A DNA stretch of 64,000 nucleotides from positions 47,497,218 to 47,561,217 of the forward strand of contig NC_068569.1 of assembly GCF_025698545.1 (NCBI RefSeq), written 5' to 3'. The position numbers were made by a program, and so were the translations under genes. This DNA is from Gossypium raimondii. Its lineage: Eukaryota > Streptophyta > Magnoliopsida > Malvales > Malvaceae. The notes beneath the pieces are model-generated. The model ran no database searches, was not told where the DNA came from, and saw nothing but the letters and a program-made list of their open reading frames with translations. This document shows positions 10,225-21,870 of this stretch, one piece after another (positions within the stretch are counted from its first letter, which is position 1; every line of letters starts with the position of its first letter).

Positions 10225-12315
10225 ATGGGAAATGGGTTTCTTGATAGAGTGGAGGACAATGCGGCTGTCCGAACTTGGGCTGAGATGGCACAGCGCGAAA
10301 AAGGTGATAGTTTGGCCGAGGGATACGTATCAGAATTATGGGACTTCACCCGTGTCAGCGTAGCTCAAAATAACTTGCAAGAGTTGAAGGAGATTTGGGA
10401 TCAGTGGAATAATGAGGTTAGGCAGTTATTCTATTCAAATTATGGAGATTTACCTTATTTACTTGATATGAAGGTAGACAAGCGTCTTTTTCGAGCTCTT
10501 GCCCAGTTTTGGAACCCGGCCTACAGTTGCTTCACGTTTGGAAAGGTTGATTTGGTGCCTACAATAAAAGAGTACGTGGCATTACTTCGGTGTTCGAGGA
10601 TTCAGGTAGACAGAATCTATTCGAAAGCGGTAAATATGTCAACCTTCTTGAGGAAGCTGATGAATATAACGGGGATGAGCGAGCAATGGGTTACAGCTCG
10701 GATTAAGCAAAAGGGGGATAGCAGGTGCATTCCTTGGAAAACTTTGAAAGACCTCATTTTAGCGCACCCAGACACGAGGAAGAAGGTAGATATCTTTGCT
10801 TTAAGTATTTATGGTTTGATTGTGTTTCCTAAGACATTGGGGCATGTTGACGAGGCGGTTACTGACTTATTCGATCGGCTTGATAAGAGAGTTACGCCAG
10901 TCCCGGTAATTTTGGCAGAAACCTTCAGGTCGCTGAATGTGTGCCGAAGAGCGGGAGAAGGTAGGTTCATTGGATGCGCGCAGCTCTTACTTGGTTGGTT
11001 CCACAGTCACTTTTGGAAGGAGGATAAGGTTTCATATCGGGTCTTCTCTAAAAGCTATTCACCATTGAAAGAGGTAGTGGCTACTCCTAGGAGAGATGAC
11101 ATCTCGGAGGAGAAATGGATGACAATTTTTCAGAATTTACAGGAGGAGGATATTGAGTGGAGAGCTCCGTGGTTGCTTCCAGATGAGGTTCTATATCGGT
11201 GTGAGGATTTCGACTGGGTTCCTTTGATTGGAATTTGGGGAGCTGTTGGTTATGCCCCACTGTTAGTGTTGAGGCAATACAGGTCAAGACAGTTTGTGCC
11301 TGCAACTCATGGACTGGCTGAGTGTGAATTCTCGTATAAAGATGATGGGTACAAAAAGAAAGCTCGTGATATGGCCAATGCGTGGAATCAAACTCGCCGT
11401 ATGAAGAGATTAGCTGTGGGTCCAATGACAACTCTCGAGTACAACGAATGGTGGGTTAAGAGGATCAACGATAAGATTCCTGGGCCAAGTCTGGAAAATA
11501 GTCAGTCGATAGAAGAGCATTTGCGTGTCGTCCCCACTGAGCTGGAGATCATAAAACAAGACTTTGAAAGGAAGAATGCAGAATTAGAGCAGAAAATAGA
11601 GCAGATGGAGGAAGAAAAGGTAAATTTCAGACTGGATGTAGATGTTCAGAAACTCGAGGCTGATAAACTAAGAAAGGGGAAGAATAAGGCTGAGGAAGAG
11701 CTAGATAGCTTAAAGACCGACTATAAGAAGCTGCGTTTGTCGATGAGAACTGCAGGGCTCGGAAAAACTTCAGAGCAGTGGCGTGAAGAGATTCGAGAAG
11801 AAAAAAACAGGTCAGACAGGTGGGAAAGAAAATTCCAAGAAATGCAAGCACGAAATGAAGCCTTAGAGAGGAGCTTGTTAGAGAGCCAAAAGGAAAAGGG
11901 AGAACTAAAAGACAGAGTAGCTGAGTTAGAAGGGTCTCTTCGTCAACATAGAAGTCGAAATTCTGTAATAGAGTTGAAAGCAAGCCTGAGTAAGATCGAA
12001 GAAATGAAGGGTAAAATAAAAGAGTTAGAAGTAGCATTACAAAGTTGTGAGGGTCGAATCAAGCATCTAGAGGCAAAGGAAGGTCGTCAGAATGAGCAGC
12101 TTCATTATTTCCAAGATCAAGTCAGAAATAGGGATCACGTTATGGGAGAAGCTGTGGTGCAGATTCGTGAAGTGGCAGATCACTTGCAAACTTTGGCGGT
12201 ACAAGCCGACACGTTGAGCGTAAAGTTTGAGCTAGAGTCAGATCGAGGACAAGAGTTAGCATCGTTGCTTAAAAAGATCAAGGTCTTAAGTATTAGGGCA
12301 AAGCCATATTTGTAG
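10225..12315 (+). CDS. Tat-element ORF1 protein (plant-mobile-domain-like, coiled coil)
   Basis: Uninterrupted frame of 696 codons. I chose ATG 10225 because it sits in a good context (ACCATGGG) and opens the segment MGNGFLDRVEDNAAVR that I associate with this cotton family; the frame itself extends upstream to 10147 without support. Residues about 1-430 form a compact alpha-helical domain with conserved phrases such as FWNPAYSCFTFGKVDLVPT. It resembles the plant mobile/DUF7745-type domain carried by Tat elements. Residues about 430-690 are a long charged coiled coil rich in E, K and L. Its role in the element is not established. It is oddly intact when gag and pol of the same copy are broken. 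Confidence 0.85.
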   Translation: MGNGFLDRVEDNAAVRTWAEMAQREKGDSLAEGYVSELWDFTRVSVAQNNLQELKEIWDQWNNEVRQLFYSNYGDLPYLLDMKVDKRLFRALAQFWNPAYSCFTFGKVDLVPTIKEYVALLRCSRIQVDRIYSKAVNMSTFLRKLMNITGMSEQWVTARIKQKGDSRCIPWKTLKDLILAHPDTRKKVDIFALSIYGLIVFPKTLGHVDEAVTDLFDRLDKRVTPVPVILAETFRSLNVCRRAGEGRFIGCAQLLLGWFHSHFWKEDKVSYRVFSKSYSPLKEVVATPRRDDISEEKWMTIFQNLQEEDIEWRAPWLLPDEVLYRCEDFDWVPLIGIWGAVGYAPLLVLRQYRSRQFVPATHGLAECEFSYKDDGYKKKARDMANAWNQTRRMKRLAVGPMTTLEYNEWWVKRINDKIPGPSLENSQSIEEHLRVVPTELEIIKQDFERKNAELEQKIEQMEEEKVNFRLDVDVQKLEADKLRKGKNKAEEELDSLKTDYKKLRLSMRTAGLGKTSEQWREEIREEKNRSDRWERKFQEMQARNEALERSLLESQKEKGELKDRVAELEGSLRQHRSRNSVIELKASLSKIEEMKGKIKELEVALQSCEGRIKHLEAKEGRQNEQLHYFQDQVRNRDHVMGEAVVQIREVADHLQTLAVQADTLSVKFELESDRGQELASLLKKIKVLSIRAKPYL

Positions 12316-12415
12316 CCCATTCTATGTAAAGAGATTTATTTTCTAATAAAGTTTTCTCAAAGTAATTGAAATTAGAATTAAACGCCTTTTCTGCATTGCA
12401 TTTTCATACATCGCA

Positions 12416-15400
12416 TTGCATGCATTAGCAAATTATCAAAGGGTTCTGATTAATCAAAATCATTCCTCAGTTAACCTGGAATCTAACCAGCCAATTCAGC
12501 ATCGTTACGGTACACGAGCGAAATCAAGAAATATAGACCAAAGGTTGGAAAAGCTCGAAGGGTTCCAAAAAGAAATGCAAGATCAGCTTCAGCAGCAAAT
12601 GAAGGAGCAACTCGAGAAAATTCAACAAAGTCTGATGGATAAAATAGAAGAATCACAAGGAAGTATGATGACAAAGTTAACGCGATTATTGACCGAAGGG
12701 AAAGATAAGGGAAAGAACTCTGTAACAAATATTGAAGAGGAAGACGAGGATGGACTCCAGTATCCTCCAGGCTTCACTCCTTTACATGTGCAGCACCAAG
12801 CGAAAGTTTACCCGCGTAAATCTTTTGTTACGATTAGGCCTCAGCAAGTTCAAGCCGATGCTTCAAGGTCGATGAATTTTCAGGTCGGATCAGGCTCCAG
12901 TCCTGAGAATAATACTGCCAATCCTATTGTTCCTGATTTCGATGAGGCAGTTGAAAAAGAGAAAACAAAAGAGGAATTACCAAAGCAATTTGAAGAAAGA
13001 TGGAGGTGGATTGAGGAGAAATTCAAAGCGATAGAGACTACTGAAGGATGTCATGGGATGGATGCTAAGGATTTAAGTTTGGTACCGGATTTAGTGCTTC
13101 CGTACAAGTTTAAAATGCCAGATTTCGAGAAGTATAATGGGACCGCCTGCCCTGAAGCCTACATTACTATGTTTTGTAGGCGAATGACTGGGTATGTCAA
13201 TAACGACCAGTTATTGATACACTGTTTTCAGGATAGCCTCACGGGTCAAGTCAAAATGGTATAATCAATTAAGCCGTGCTAAGATTAGCTCTTGGAGGGA
13301 TTTAGCACAGGCTTTTATGAAGCAGTACGGTCATGTAGCAGAAATGGTTCTTAATAGGATCACTTTACAGAACATGGAGAAAAAGTCGAATGAAGGTTTT
13401 AGACAATATGCTCAGAGGTGGAGAGAGGTGGCAGTGCAGGTCTAGCCACCACTTCTTGAAAGAGAAATGACGATGCTTTTTGTAAATACGCTAAAGGCCC
13501 CTTTCATTACACACATGCTAGGCAGTGCCACGAAAAATTTTACTGATATAGTCATGAGTGGTGAGATGATTGAAAGTGCTGTAAAGAGCGGGAAGATTGA
13601 TGTTGGGGATAACAACAGACGACAAAATTCAAAGAAAAAAGAAAGTGAGATAAACAACGTGAATACACATAGCAAATCGATTACGGTGAATCAGCCCAGA
13701 AAGGTAGTGTCTGGTCAACAGGGTTCATCAAAGCAAGAATCTGGTACAAGGCCAGGTAATGAGAGGCCTCAGTTTACACCCATTCCTATGTCGTACAAAA
13801 AGTTGTATCAGAATTTATTTAACGCGCACGTTGTTGCCCCATTTTATTTGACCCCCTTACAGCCTCCATATCCTAAATGGTATGACGCAAATGCACAATG
13901 CGATTACCATGCAGGAGTTACGGGGTACTCCATAGAGCATTGTACTGCTTTTAAAAAGCTTGTTGAGAAGTTGATTCAGATGGGCGTTGTCAAGATAGAT
14001 GATACATCAGGTACGGAAAATCCATTACCCAAACATAATGATGCAGGGGTAAACATGGTAGGGGAAGGTACAGGGAAGAAGGTCAAGGAGAATATTGCTG
14101 AGGTAAAGATCCCTTTGAGGAGGGATTGGAAGGAAATGGTAAGAAGAAGATTGATTGTTTCAGATTTAGTAGAGGGTGGCAAGACCCAAAATTATTGTGA
14201 GTTCCATCAGGAGGTGGGACATGAAATTCAAAGATGTGAGAAGTTCAGAGCTCTGGTCCAGACCATGATGGATGTTGGAGAAATGGAGTTTTTTGAAGAG
14301 GAAGAAAGAAAAGAAAATATATGCGCATCGGAGTCAGAGACGAGGATTCCGAAGATAATCATCTCGCGCCCTAGGGTTACTGAAGTCAGGGCACAAATGA
14401 CACCGAAGATTGTTATTCAAAAGCCGGTGAAGTTTTTGTATAAGGATAACAAGAAGGTCCCTTGGAATTATAAATGCAAGGTAACGGTTTCGGGGAAAGA
14501 AGCTTCAGTTAGGGTTGAGAAAGAAAACCAAAAGATAGGTTCTTATACGAATGCCGAGGAGTACTGTGGTCGGATAAATGCTGAAACAGAGTCGGTGGGA
14601 GGAAAAGTCCTTGCAGCAGAGCAAAAGAAAGAGAAGAAGGCTGAATTAAGGTTATTGATTAATGAGCCAATAAAGGAAGAAGAAGCCACTGAATTCTTGA
14701 AATTTTTAAAACACAGTGAGTATAGTGTTGTAGAGCAGCTGCATAAACAGCCAGCTCGTATATCTGTGTTGACTTTGCTCAGAAGTTCAGAGGTGCATCG
14801 AAATGCGCTAATGAAGGCATTAAATGAAACTTACGTGGCAAGTGATATTTCTGTCAACCAATTGGATCGGTTGGTCAACAATATAAGCGTTGATAATTTT
14901 ATCTTCTTCAATGATGACGAAATACCATATGGAGGTATGGGGTCCACAAAAGCTCTGCACATTACTGCTCGGTGTAAAGGAAGCCTGGTGTCTGGAGTTT
15001 TAATTGATAATGGGTCTGCATTGAATGTGCTGCCCTTATCTACTCTCAATAGGCTACCTGTGGATAGCTCACATATGAAAACATGTCAAAACATGGTAAG
15101 AGCATTCGATAGGACGGAAAGGAAGGTTTTGGGGAGGATTGAGATACCGTTGCTGATAGGCCCGAATACTTATGAAGTAGATTTCATTGTAATGGATATT
15201 AAGCCTTCATATAACTGTTTATTAGGCAGACCTTGGATACATTCGGCGGGGGCCGTGCCTTCAACGCTGCATCAGAAGTTAAAATTGGTGACAGAAGGAC
15301 GGTTAGTGACAATAAATGCCAAGGAAAGTATTATTGCGTCAGTGACCAGCAATGCACCATATGTGGAGACGGACGAAGAGGCGGTGGAATGTTCTTTCCA

Positions 15401-15925
15401 AACTTTAGAGTTTATTAATACAATATTTATTGCTGAGGGGAATAGAATTCTAATACCGAAGATATCCAAGACTACAAGAATGGACCTTCAATTAATGGTG
15501 GGAAGAGGAGCTGTACCCGGAAAATGTTTGGGAAGAGATTTGCAAGGAAGAGTTGAAGCACCAGTGATGAAAGAAAAGTTTGATCGCTTTGGTCTGGGTT
15601 ATAGACCAAATGTAAAACAAAGAAGAAGGGAAATAGAGAGAAGACGGGAGAGAAGAAAGGCACGCCTGAGTGGAAATGAAGTTAGTTGGGAGCCTATGGT
15701 TTTTCCTCATATATCCAAGACCTTCGTGTCAGGAGGGTTTATTCATCCGGAACAAAGAGTGCTTGAGGTGGAAGGTGTTGAAGAAATATTGGGAGATGTT
15801 CACATCAATGCCCTACACACAGCTGAAAGAGAGACTTGGCTAGAGATTCGCCCTTACGAGCCTGGAAGTGATCTGGACAATTGGACTGCGGAAGAGATTC
15901 CTGTAGTTTTTAGAGCTTGTTCAGA
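12416..15925 (+). pseudogene. Gypsy copy B Gag-protease with G-patch
   Basis: The Gag N-terminus (12416-13260) has no ATG near its start and carries a coiled coil (about 12530-12690). The retrotransposon Gag core follows (KWYNQLSRAKISSW, from about 13254), read one frame over, so there is a one-base frameshift near 13235-13253, and a stop lies at 13443-13445. The frame is then open from 13446 to 15929. It holds two CX2H-type motifs (CDYH...C, about 13899; CEFHQEVGHEIQRC, about 14198), the aspartic protease motif LIDNGSALNVLP (about 15001-15036) and a glycine-rich G-patch-like segment (GRGAVPGKCLGR...GLGYRP, about 15500-15610). The product would be a structural capsid protein plus processing protease. 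Splicing out 15926-16155 keeps the frame into RT. Confidence 0.88.
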
Positions 15926-16155
15926 GTAAATATGCAGAACATCCTTGTCGATTTGACTTAAAATATAATTTATTTATGGATTAGGCACATCTTGGATATT
16001 ATAATAAATATACTTTTTCGTATGCATTTTTGAGCCAGTATTCTTTTATTCTTTTTGAGTAATTATTCTTTTATTCTTTTTTCTACATCATTCTTTATTC
16101 ATTTCATAATCATATTTTGATCATAAATTCATATATTCTTTGGCACCTATCATAG
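15926..16155 (+). other. Predicted intron between protease and RT of gypsy copy B
   Basis: GT at 15926 (AGA|GTAAAT) and AG at 16155 (CATAG|GT) bound a 230-bp, very T-rich segment. Without splicing, a stop at 15927-15929 separates protease from RT, and the RT frame is different. Removing it joins codon 15924-15925+16156 in frame to the sequence that reaches 16175 and on into RT. A comparable intron at this position is known in Ogre elements. No transcript evidence is available here. Confidence 0.65.
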
Positions 16156-18310
16156 GTCCCCAGATATCAATGATATGAGTGACGCTGCTTCAGACTCAGA
16201 ATCACCTTTCAAACGAGATAGATGTTTAGAAGGATCACAGAATTTTGAAGATGACGTAGACTGCGATGTATCTCCGGACTTATTGAGAATGGTAGAAGAG
16301 GAGGATAAGCAAATCTCACCTCATAGAGAATCATTGGAGATTGTGAGTCTAGAGGAAGGAAAAGAAGTAAAGATCGGAACTGACATTTCTGCCAAGACAA
16401 GGCAAGACCTCATTGAGTTACTCCGTGAATTCAAAGATGTCTTTGCATGGTCATATCAAGATATGCCTAGGTTAAGCACTGATATTGTGGTGCACCGTCT
16501 TCTCATAAAAGAGGATTGCAAGCCAGTTCAGCAGAAGCTCAGAAGAATGAGGCCTGACATTGTGCTAAAGATAAAAAAAGAAGTCAATAAGTAGTTTGAT
16601 GCCGGGTTCTTGCAAGAGGTTAAGTATTCAGAATGGGTAGCTAATGTTGTCCCTGTCCCTAAGAAAGATGGGAAAGTGCGAATGTGTGTAGATTATAGGG
16701 ATTTGAACAGAGCTAGTCCAAAAGATAATTTTTCGTTGCCTCACATTGATACTTTGGTAGATAATACTGCAGGTTATTCATTGTTTTCTTTCATGGACGG
16801 TTTTTCTGGATATAATCAAATAAAGATGCACCCAGAAGACATGAGAAAGACCACATTTATCACTTTATGGGGAACGTTCTGTTATAAAGTGATGCCCTTT
16901 GGATTAAAGAATGCGGGGGTAACTTATCAAAGAGCTATGGTAACTTTATTTCATGACATGAGGCACAAAGAGATTGAGGTTTATGTTGACGATATGATTG
17001 CGAAATCCAGAACGGAAGAGGAGCATGTTCAAGTTCTGCGAAAATTATTTTTGAGACTAAGAAATTTCCAGCTCAAGCTTAATCCAACAAAATGCACCTT
17101 TGGAGCTAGGTCGGGAAAGTTGTTAGGCTTCATAGTCAGTGGGAAAGGAATTGAAGTTGATCCAGACAAAGTCAGGGCAATATGAGATTTGCCTCCACCA
17201 CACACACAGAAGGAAGCACGGGGTTTTCTGGGAAGATTGAACTACATTTCTCGGCTTATCTCACAACTGACTGAGAAATGTGATCCCCTATTCCGTCTCC
17301 TAAAAAAACATAATCCAGGCGTATGGAATGAAGAATGCCAGAAGGCTTTTGACAAAATAAAACAATATTTGTCTAATCCTCCAGTGCTATCACCACCTAA
17401 TCCGGATAGGCCATTAATACTGTATCTAACAGTATTTGACAATTCTATGGGGTGCGTGTTAGGCCAACATGATGAGACAGGGAGAAAAGAAAGGGCAATA
17501 TACTATCTCAGTAAGAAATTCACTGATTGTGAAGTGAGATATTCAGCTATTGAGAAGTTGTGTTGTGCTTTGGTTTGGACCACTCGAAGATTACTACAAT
17601 ATATGTTATATCACACGACATTGCTAATTTCAAAGTTAAACCCCTTAAAGTATATGATGGAGTCGACTGCTTTGAATGGAAGGATGGCCAGATGGCAGAT
17701 CTTGCTTTCTGAATTTGACATAGTGTATGTGAGTCAGAAGGCTGTGAAAGGGAGCGCAATAGCTGACTTCTTAGCTAGCAGAGCCTTGGTAGATTATGAG
17801 CCTTTGAACTTTGATTTCCCAAATGAGGATTTGATGTATGCGACAACCGTTGAAGAAAATCCCCAAATGGATCAGGTGTGGAAGTTAAATTTTGATGGAG
17901 CCTCAAATGCTGTGGGTAATGGAATTGGGGCAGTCCTAATATCTCCAAGCGGAGATCATTATCCTTTTGCTAGCAAGCTGGATTTTGATTGTACAAATAA
18001 TATGGCAGAGTATGAAGCGTGCATTATGGGCATTCGTGCAACCATCGAGCGAAAAATCAAAGTGTTAGAAGTGTATGGGGATTCTGCACTAGTGATATAT
18101 CAACTCAAGGGAGAATGGGAAACAAGGGACTCTAAACTGATCAGTTATCGAAAGATGGTTCTCGAATTGATGGACGAGTTTGATGACATTACTTTTTGTT
18201 ATCTTCCACGAGATGAGAATCAAATGGTTGATGCGTTGGCTACCTTAGCCTCCATGATCCGAGTGAATAGGTTAGAGGACATGAAGCCTATCCAGATGAG
18301 TATTTTTTAA
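16156..18310 (+). pseudogene. Gypsy copy B reverse transcriptase plus two RNase H domains
   Basis: One frame runs from 16156 and is broken only by in-frame stops at 16592-16594, 17183-17185 and 18308-18310. An N-terminal linker leads into the RT fingers/palm, with WVANVVPVPKKDGK (about 16636-16680), FMDGFSGYNQI (about 16790) and the active site YVDD (16982-16993). The gypsy-type RNase H follows (about 17400-17640, LTVFDNSMGCVLGQ), and then a second, archaeal-like RNase H (about 17880-18260) with NFDGAS, MAEYEA and YGDSALV as metal-binding positions. The dual RNase H is a hallmark of the Tat lineage. The enzyme would copy element RNA to DNA and degrade the RNA strand. Absence of frameshifts over about 2 kb suggests a fairly young pseudogene. 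Confidence 0.9.
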
Positions 18311-19609
18311 ACCCCGACTTATTGCTATAATGTCGAGGAAGAGGGGAAGGATAATCATCCTTGGTATTTGAATATATTGCGATATGTAAAGAATCGTGAG
18401 TATCGAGATCAGGCAACGGAGAATGATAAAAGAGCACTGAGAAGATTGGCTATTGACTATGTTCTAGATGGAGAAATCCTGTACAAAAAAGGGAAGGATC
18501 AAGTATTGCTAAGATGTGTGGATGCAGTAGAAGCTAGAAAAATTCTAGAAGAAGTCCATGAAGGTATCTGTGGTACACATGCAAATGGTTTCACAATGGC
18601 CAGGTAGATCATGAGATTTGGGTATTATTGGTCTACTTTGGAAAGGGATTGCATCAGCTATGCTAAGAAGTGCCATAAATGCCAAATTTATAGTGATAAA
18701 ATGCATGCACCTCCTTCACCTCTTCATGTTATGACTTCTCCATGGCCTTTCTCTATGTGGGTTATGAAGGTCATTGGGCCAATATCGCCCAAAGCTTCTA
18801 ACGGGCATCGCTTCATCTTTGTGGTTATTGACTACTTTATCAAATGGGTGGAGGCTGCTTCATATGCAAACGTCACGAAGTCAGCAGTTAGCAAATTCTT
18901 GAAAAAGGAAATCATATGTCGATATGGAATGCCTGAGAGGATCATATCTGATAATGCACTGAATTTGAACAATAGTGCAATAGCGGAGGTCTGCAGTCAA
19001 TTCGGGATCAGACATCATAACTCATCGCCATACCGCCCAAAGATGAATGGTGCAGTAGAAGCAGCTAATAAGAATATCAAGAAAATTGTGGGAAAGATGA
19101 CCGAGACTTACAGGGATAGGCATGAGAAATTACCATTTGCTCTATTTGCTTATAGAACGTCTGTCAGGACGTCGACTGGGGCAACACCTTTTTCTTTGGT
19201 TTATGGCATGGAAGCAGTTTTACCTATTGAGATAGAAATTCCTTCTCTCCGAGTATTATCTGAGTTGAAATTGGATGAGGCAGAATGGGTTCAATCTCGT
19301 TATGATCAATTGAACTTAATTGAAGGGAAAAGGCTAAAAGCTGTTTGGCATGGTCAAATGTATCAAAAACGGATGATGCGGGCCTACAACAAAAAAGTTC
19401 GTCCTAGAGAATTTAATGAGGGGGAGCTGGTGTTGAAAAGAGTCCTTCCTATACAAAAAGATTTCAAAGGGAAATGGATGCCAAATTGGGAAGGCCCATA
19501 TGTTGTAAAGAAAGCTTTTTTAGGGGGAGCTTTGATTTTGAGTGGGATGGATGGCAAAGACTTGCCAAACCCTGTAAACTCGGATTCAGTTAAGAAATAC
19601 TTTTCTTAA
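18311..19609 (+). pseudogene. Gypsy copy B integrase, missing first catalytic Asp
   Basis: Continues the RT frame after the stop at 18308-18310, with one more stop at 18605-18607. The HHCC finger is visible (VHEGICGTHANG...KKCHKCQIY, about 18558-18690). The core has Asp in IISDNALNLNN (about 18940-18970) and Glu in NGAVEAANK (about 19045-19070). At the first catalytic position, where copy A reads SMDVIG, this copy reads VMKVIG (about 18760-18778), so the Asp is replaced by Lys. A C-terminal DNA-binding region follows, with GPYVVKKAF, to the stop at 19607-19609. Confidence 0.9.
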
Positions 19610-20850
19610 AAAAAAGAAAAAGAAAAGAAAAGCAAAGAAAAAAAGAAAGAAAGAAAAAAGGAGAAGAAAGAAAGAAAAGAAAAAAAGGGAAAATGAGAGG
19701 CCAATGTGAAAACCGTAAAGGGCACTTTAAGACCAAAGGGGATTTGAGTTGAAAACCCGGAAACGGGCGGCTCAAATGCTGATCAGGTGACGCATTCGGT
19801 GATCTTGCAATGATTGAACCAGTAGGAAAGGGGACGAAACATCTTGGGGCATCGACAGAGTACTGTAGATCTTCTAAGCACATGTCGGATTCAGAGTGGT
19901 CTTCAGGAAGTCTGTGCAGAGAAGTTCAAACTGCGATATCTGGGACACCTAGTCTTCATATTATTTATATTGAATTGCTTATTCTTTGAATACTTTATCC
20001 TTTTCCAAGATACGAGTCAATTCCTCTTTTATTCTCAATATTATTGATAATTTATTCATTTCGAGCTATGCTCTCAATTCAATTCTATCTATTTATTGTT
20101 TTTTTTCTTTTGGCAAAGCATGTTGCATTAGAATAACGATTAATAGAGTAATAAAACTTTTACAAAGGATTTTGCATATTACTTTGGAGGTTTCTAAATA
20201 ATATGGAAACCTGAAACAGGACTATTGTTTAGAACATACTTGGTTTAAAGGTGGGAAATCTGAGAGGGAAGAGTCTAAATTAAGACTATCTCTTTGGATT
20301 TTATTGTCAAAAGCATTGATTAAACAAAATGACAAGATGTCGTGTTGGTGACAAAGCGTCAATGAACTAATAAGCAATGATCACCTTGTAATAAGAGGAT
20401 GCTTTCTCGGAGAAGAAAATCTTTCATTTGTGCATAGGCATTTGGTATGACACCCTGAGAATGGTATAGAAGTCCAAAGTGATTCACATTGCGATAATGG
20501 AAGATCGAGAAGTCATGTTTTTTTACCCTTGGGTTATAGTGAGAAGATGATACAAATTTTGTGTCCCAGTGGATTAAACCCTGAAGTTTACAGTGGGGGC
20601 AGGTTGATTAAGTGTTTCTGCGGAGATGCTAGCTGAGCAAGAGGACGTTCTAGTGCGTCAGTGATAAAGTTTTAGTAAACTTTGAGTAATGATAACCTAA
20701 GCGGGGTCATTCTCTAAAAATAATATTTTACATTCATTCATACACGTCTAGTTAGGAGCATTTGATTTATTCTGATCATGACATCCTAATCATTAGGCAT
20801 AATTAGGTTCATAAATTGAGTTATACAGGTCATGTTCACCAGAGAACAAA
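19610..20850 (+). other. 3' UTR of gypsy copy B, proximal part
   Basis: Begins with about 80 bp of almost pure purine (19607-19690), then AT-rich non-coding DNA collinear with copy A 1241-2460. No conserved open frame. The first purine run is not the PPT, because the LTR starts only at 21871. Confidence 0.75.
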
Positions 20851-21650
20851 CCGGTGAAACTTCAGTCTTATCTCCCTGAAGTTGCAGTGGAGCAGACAGA
20901 AGAAATCAATCCTATCTCCCTGAAGTTGCAGCGGAGTGGATTAACATCCAAATCTTATCTTTCTGAGGTTACAGAGAGCAGATCGCATCCAGTCTTATCT
21001 CCCTGAAGTTGCAGTAGAGCAGGAAGAATAAATCAATCCTATCTCCCTGAAGTTGCAGCGGAGTGGATTAACATCCAGATCTTATCTTTCTGAGGTTGCA
21101 GAGAGCAGATCGCATCCAGTCTTATCTCTCTGAAGTTGCAGTGGAGCAGGAAGAATAAATCAATCCTATCTCCCGGTTGCGGCGAGTGGATTAACATCCA
21201 GATCTTATCTTTCCGAGGTTACGAGAGCGATCGCATCCGCCTTATCTCCCGAAGTTACAATGGAGCGGTGAATAAATCAATCCTATCTCCCGGTTGCGGC
21301 GAGTGGATTAACATCCAGATCTTATCTTTCCGAGGTTGCGAGAGCGATCGCATCCGATCTTATCTCCCGAAGTTGCGGTGGAGCGAGCGAATAAATCAAT
21401 CCTATCTCCCGAAGTTGCGTGAGTGGATTAACATCCAGATCTTATCTTTCTGAGGTTGCAGAGAGCAGATCGCATCCAGTCTTATCTCCCTGAAGTTGCA
21501 GTGGAGCAGGCAGAATAAATCAATCCTATCTCTCTGAAGTTGCAGTGGAGCGGATTAACATCCAGATCTTATTTTTCTGAGGTTGTAGAGAGCAGATCGC
21601 ATCCAGTCTTATCTCCTTAAAGTTACAGTGGAGCAGACTAATGATAGCAA
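20851..21650 (+). repeat. 127-bp tandem repeats in 3' UTR of gypsy copy B
   Basis: Six or so head-to-tail copies of a unit starting CTTATCTCCCTGAAGTTGCA. Unit starts at 20994, 21121, 21241, 21359, 21481 and 21608 give lengths of 127, 120, 118, 122 and 127 bp. Each unit contains two half-units (TCTCCCTGAAGTTGCAG and TCTTTCTGAGGTTGCAG). The three shorter units, 21121-21480, carry an unusual set of changes from about 21174 on (see findings). The 105-codon open frame across it is just a repeat translation. Confidence 0.88.
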
Positions 21651-21857
21651 ATTTCGTTCTTTTGAGAAGCTACAAGGTATCAATCTTATTTCTTTGTTGT
21701 TGCAGTAGAGTGGATTGAGGTACCAGTTCCTATACCTCAGAAGATGCGGTAGGATGGAATGAAGCTACTTGAAGGAAAAGAGCCCAAGTCCAAAGACAAC
21801 GAGCAAAATTGGCCATTTCTAAAGTCTTTGCTCTGTTCCCGTTACACGATAACGAGC

Positions 21858-21870
21858 AAAGAGGGGCAGC
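21858..21870 (+). other. Polypurine tract, gypsy copy B
   Basis: AAAGAGGGGCAGC immediately before the LTR start at 21871, identical to the tract of copy A. Confidence 0.75.

Noticed and set aside
11087-12037. Minus-strand frames under the gypsy ORF1
   Set aside because: Shadows of the plus-strand coding frame; Leu/Ser-rich from reversed Glu/Lys codons.
21136-21453. 105-codon open frame with internal peptide repeats
   Set aside because: It is a translation of the 127-bp tandem repeat in a retrotransposon 3' UTR. The unit length is not conserved as a multiple of three and the neighbouring units are not open.
20851-21650. CRISPR array
   Set aside because: Regular spacing, but the 'spacers' are themselves repeated, there are no cas genes, and the DNA is plant nuclear.
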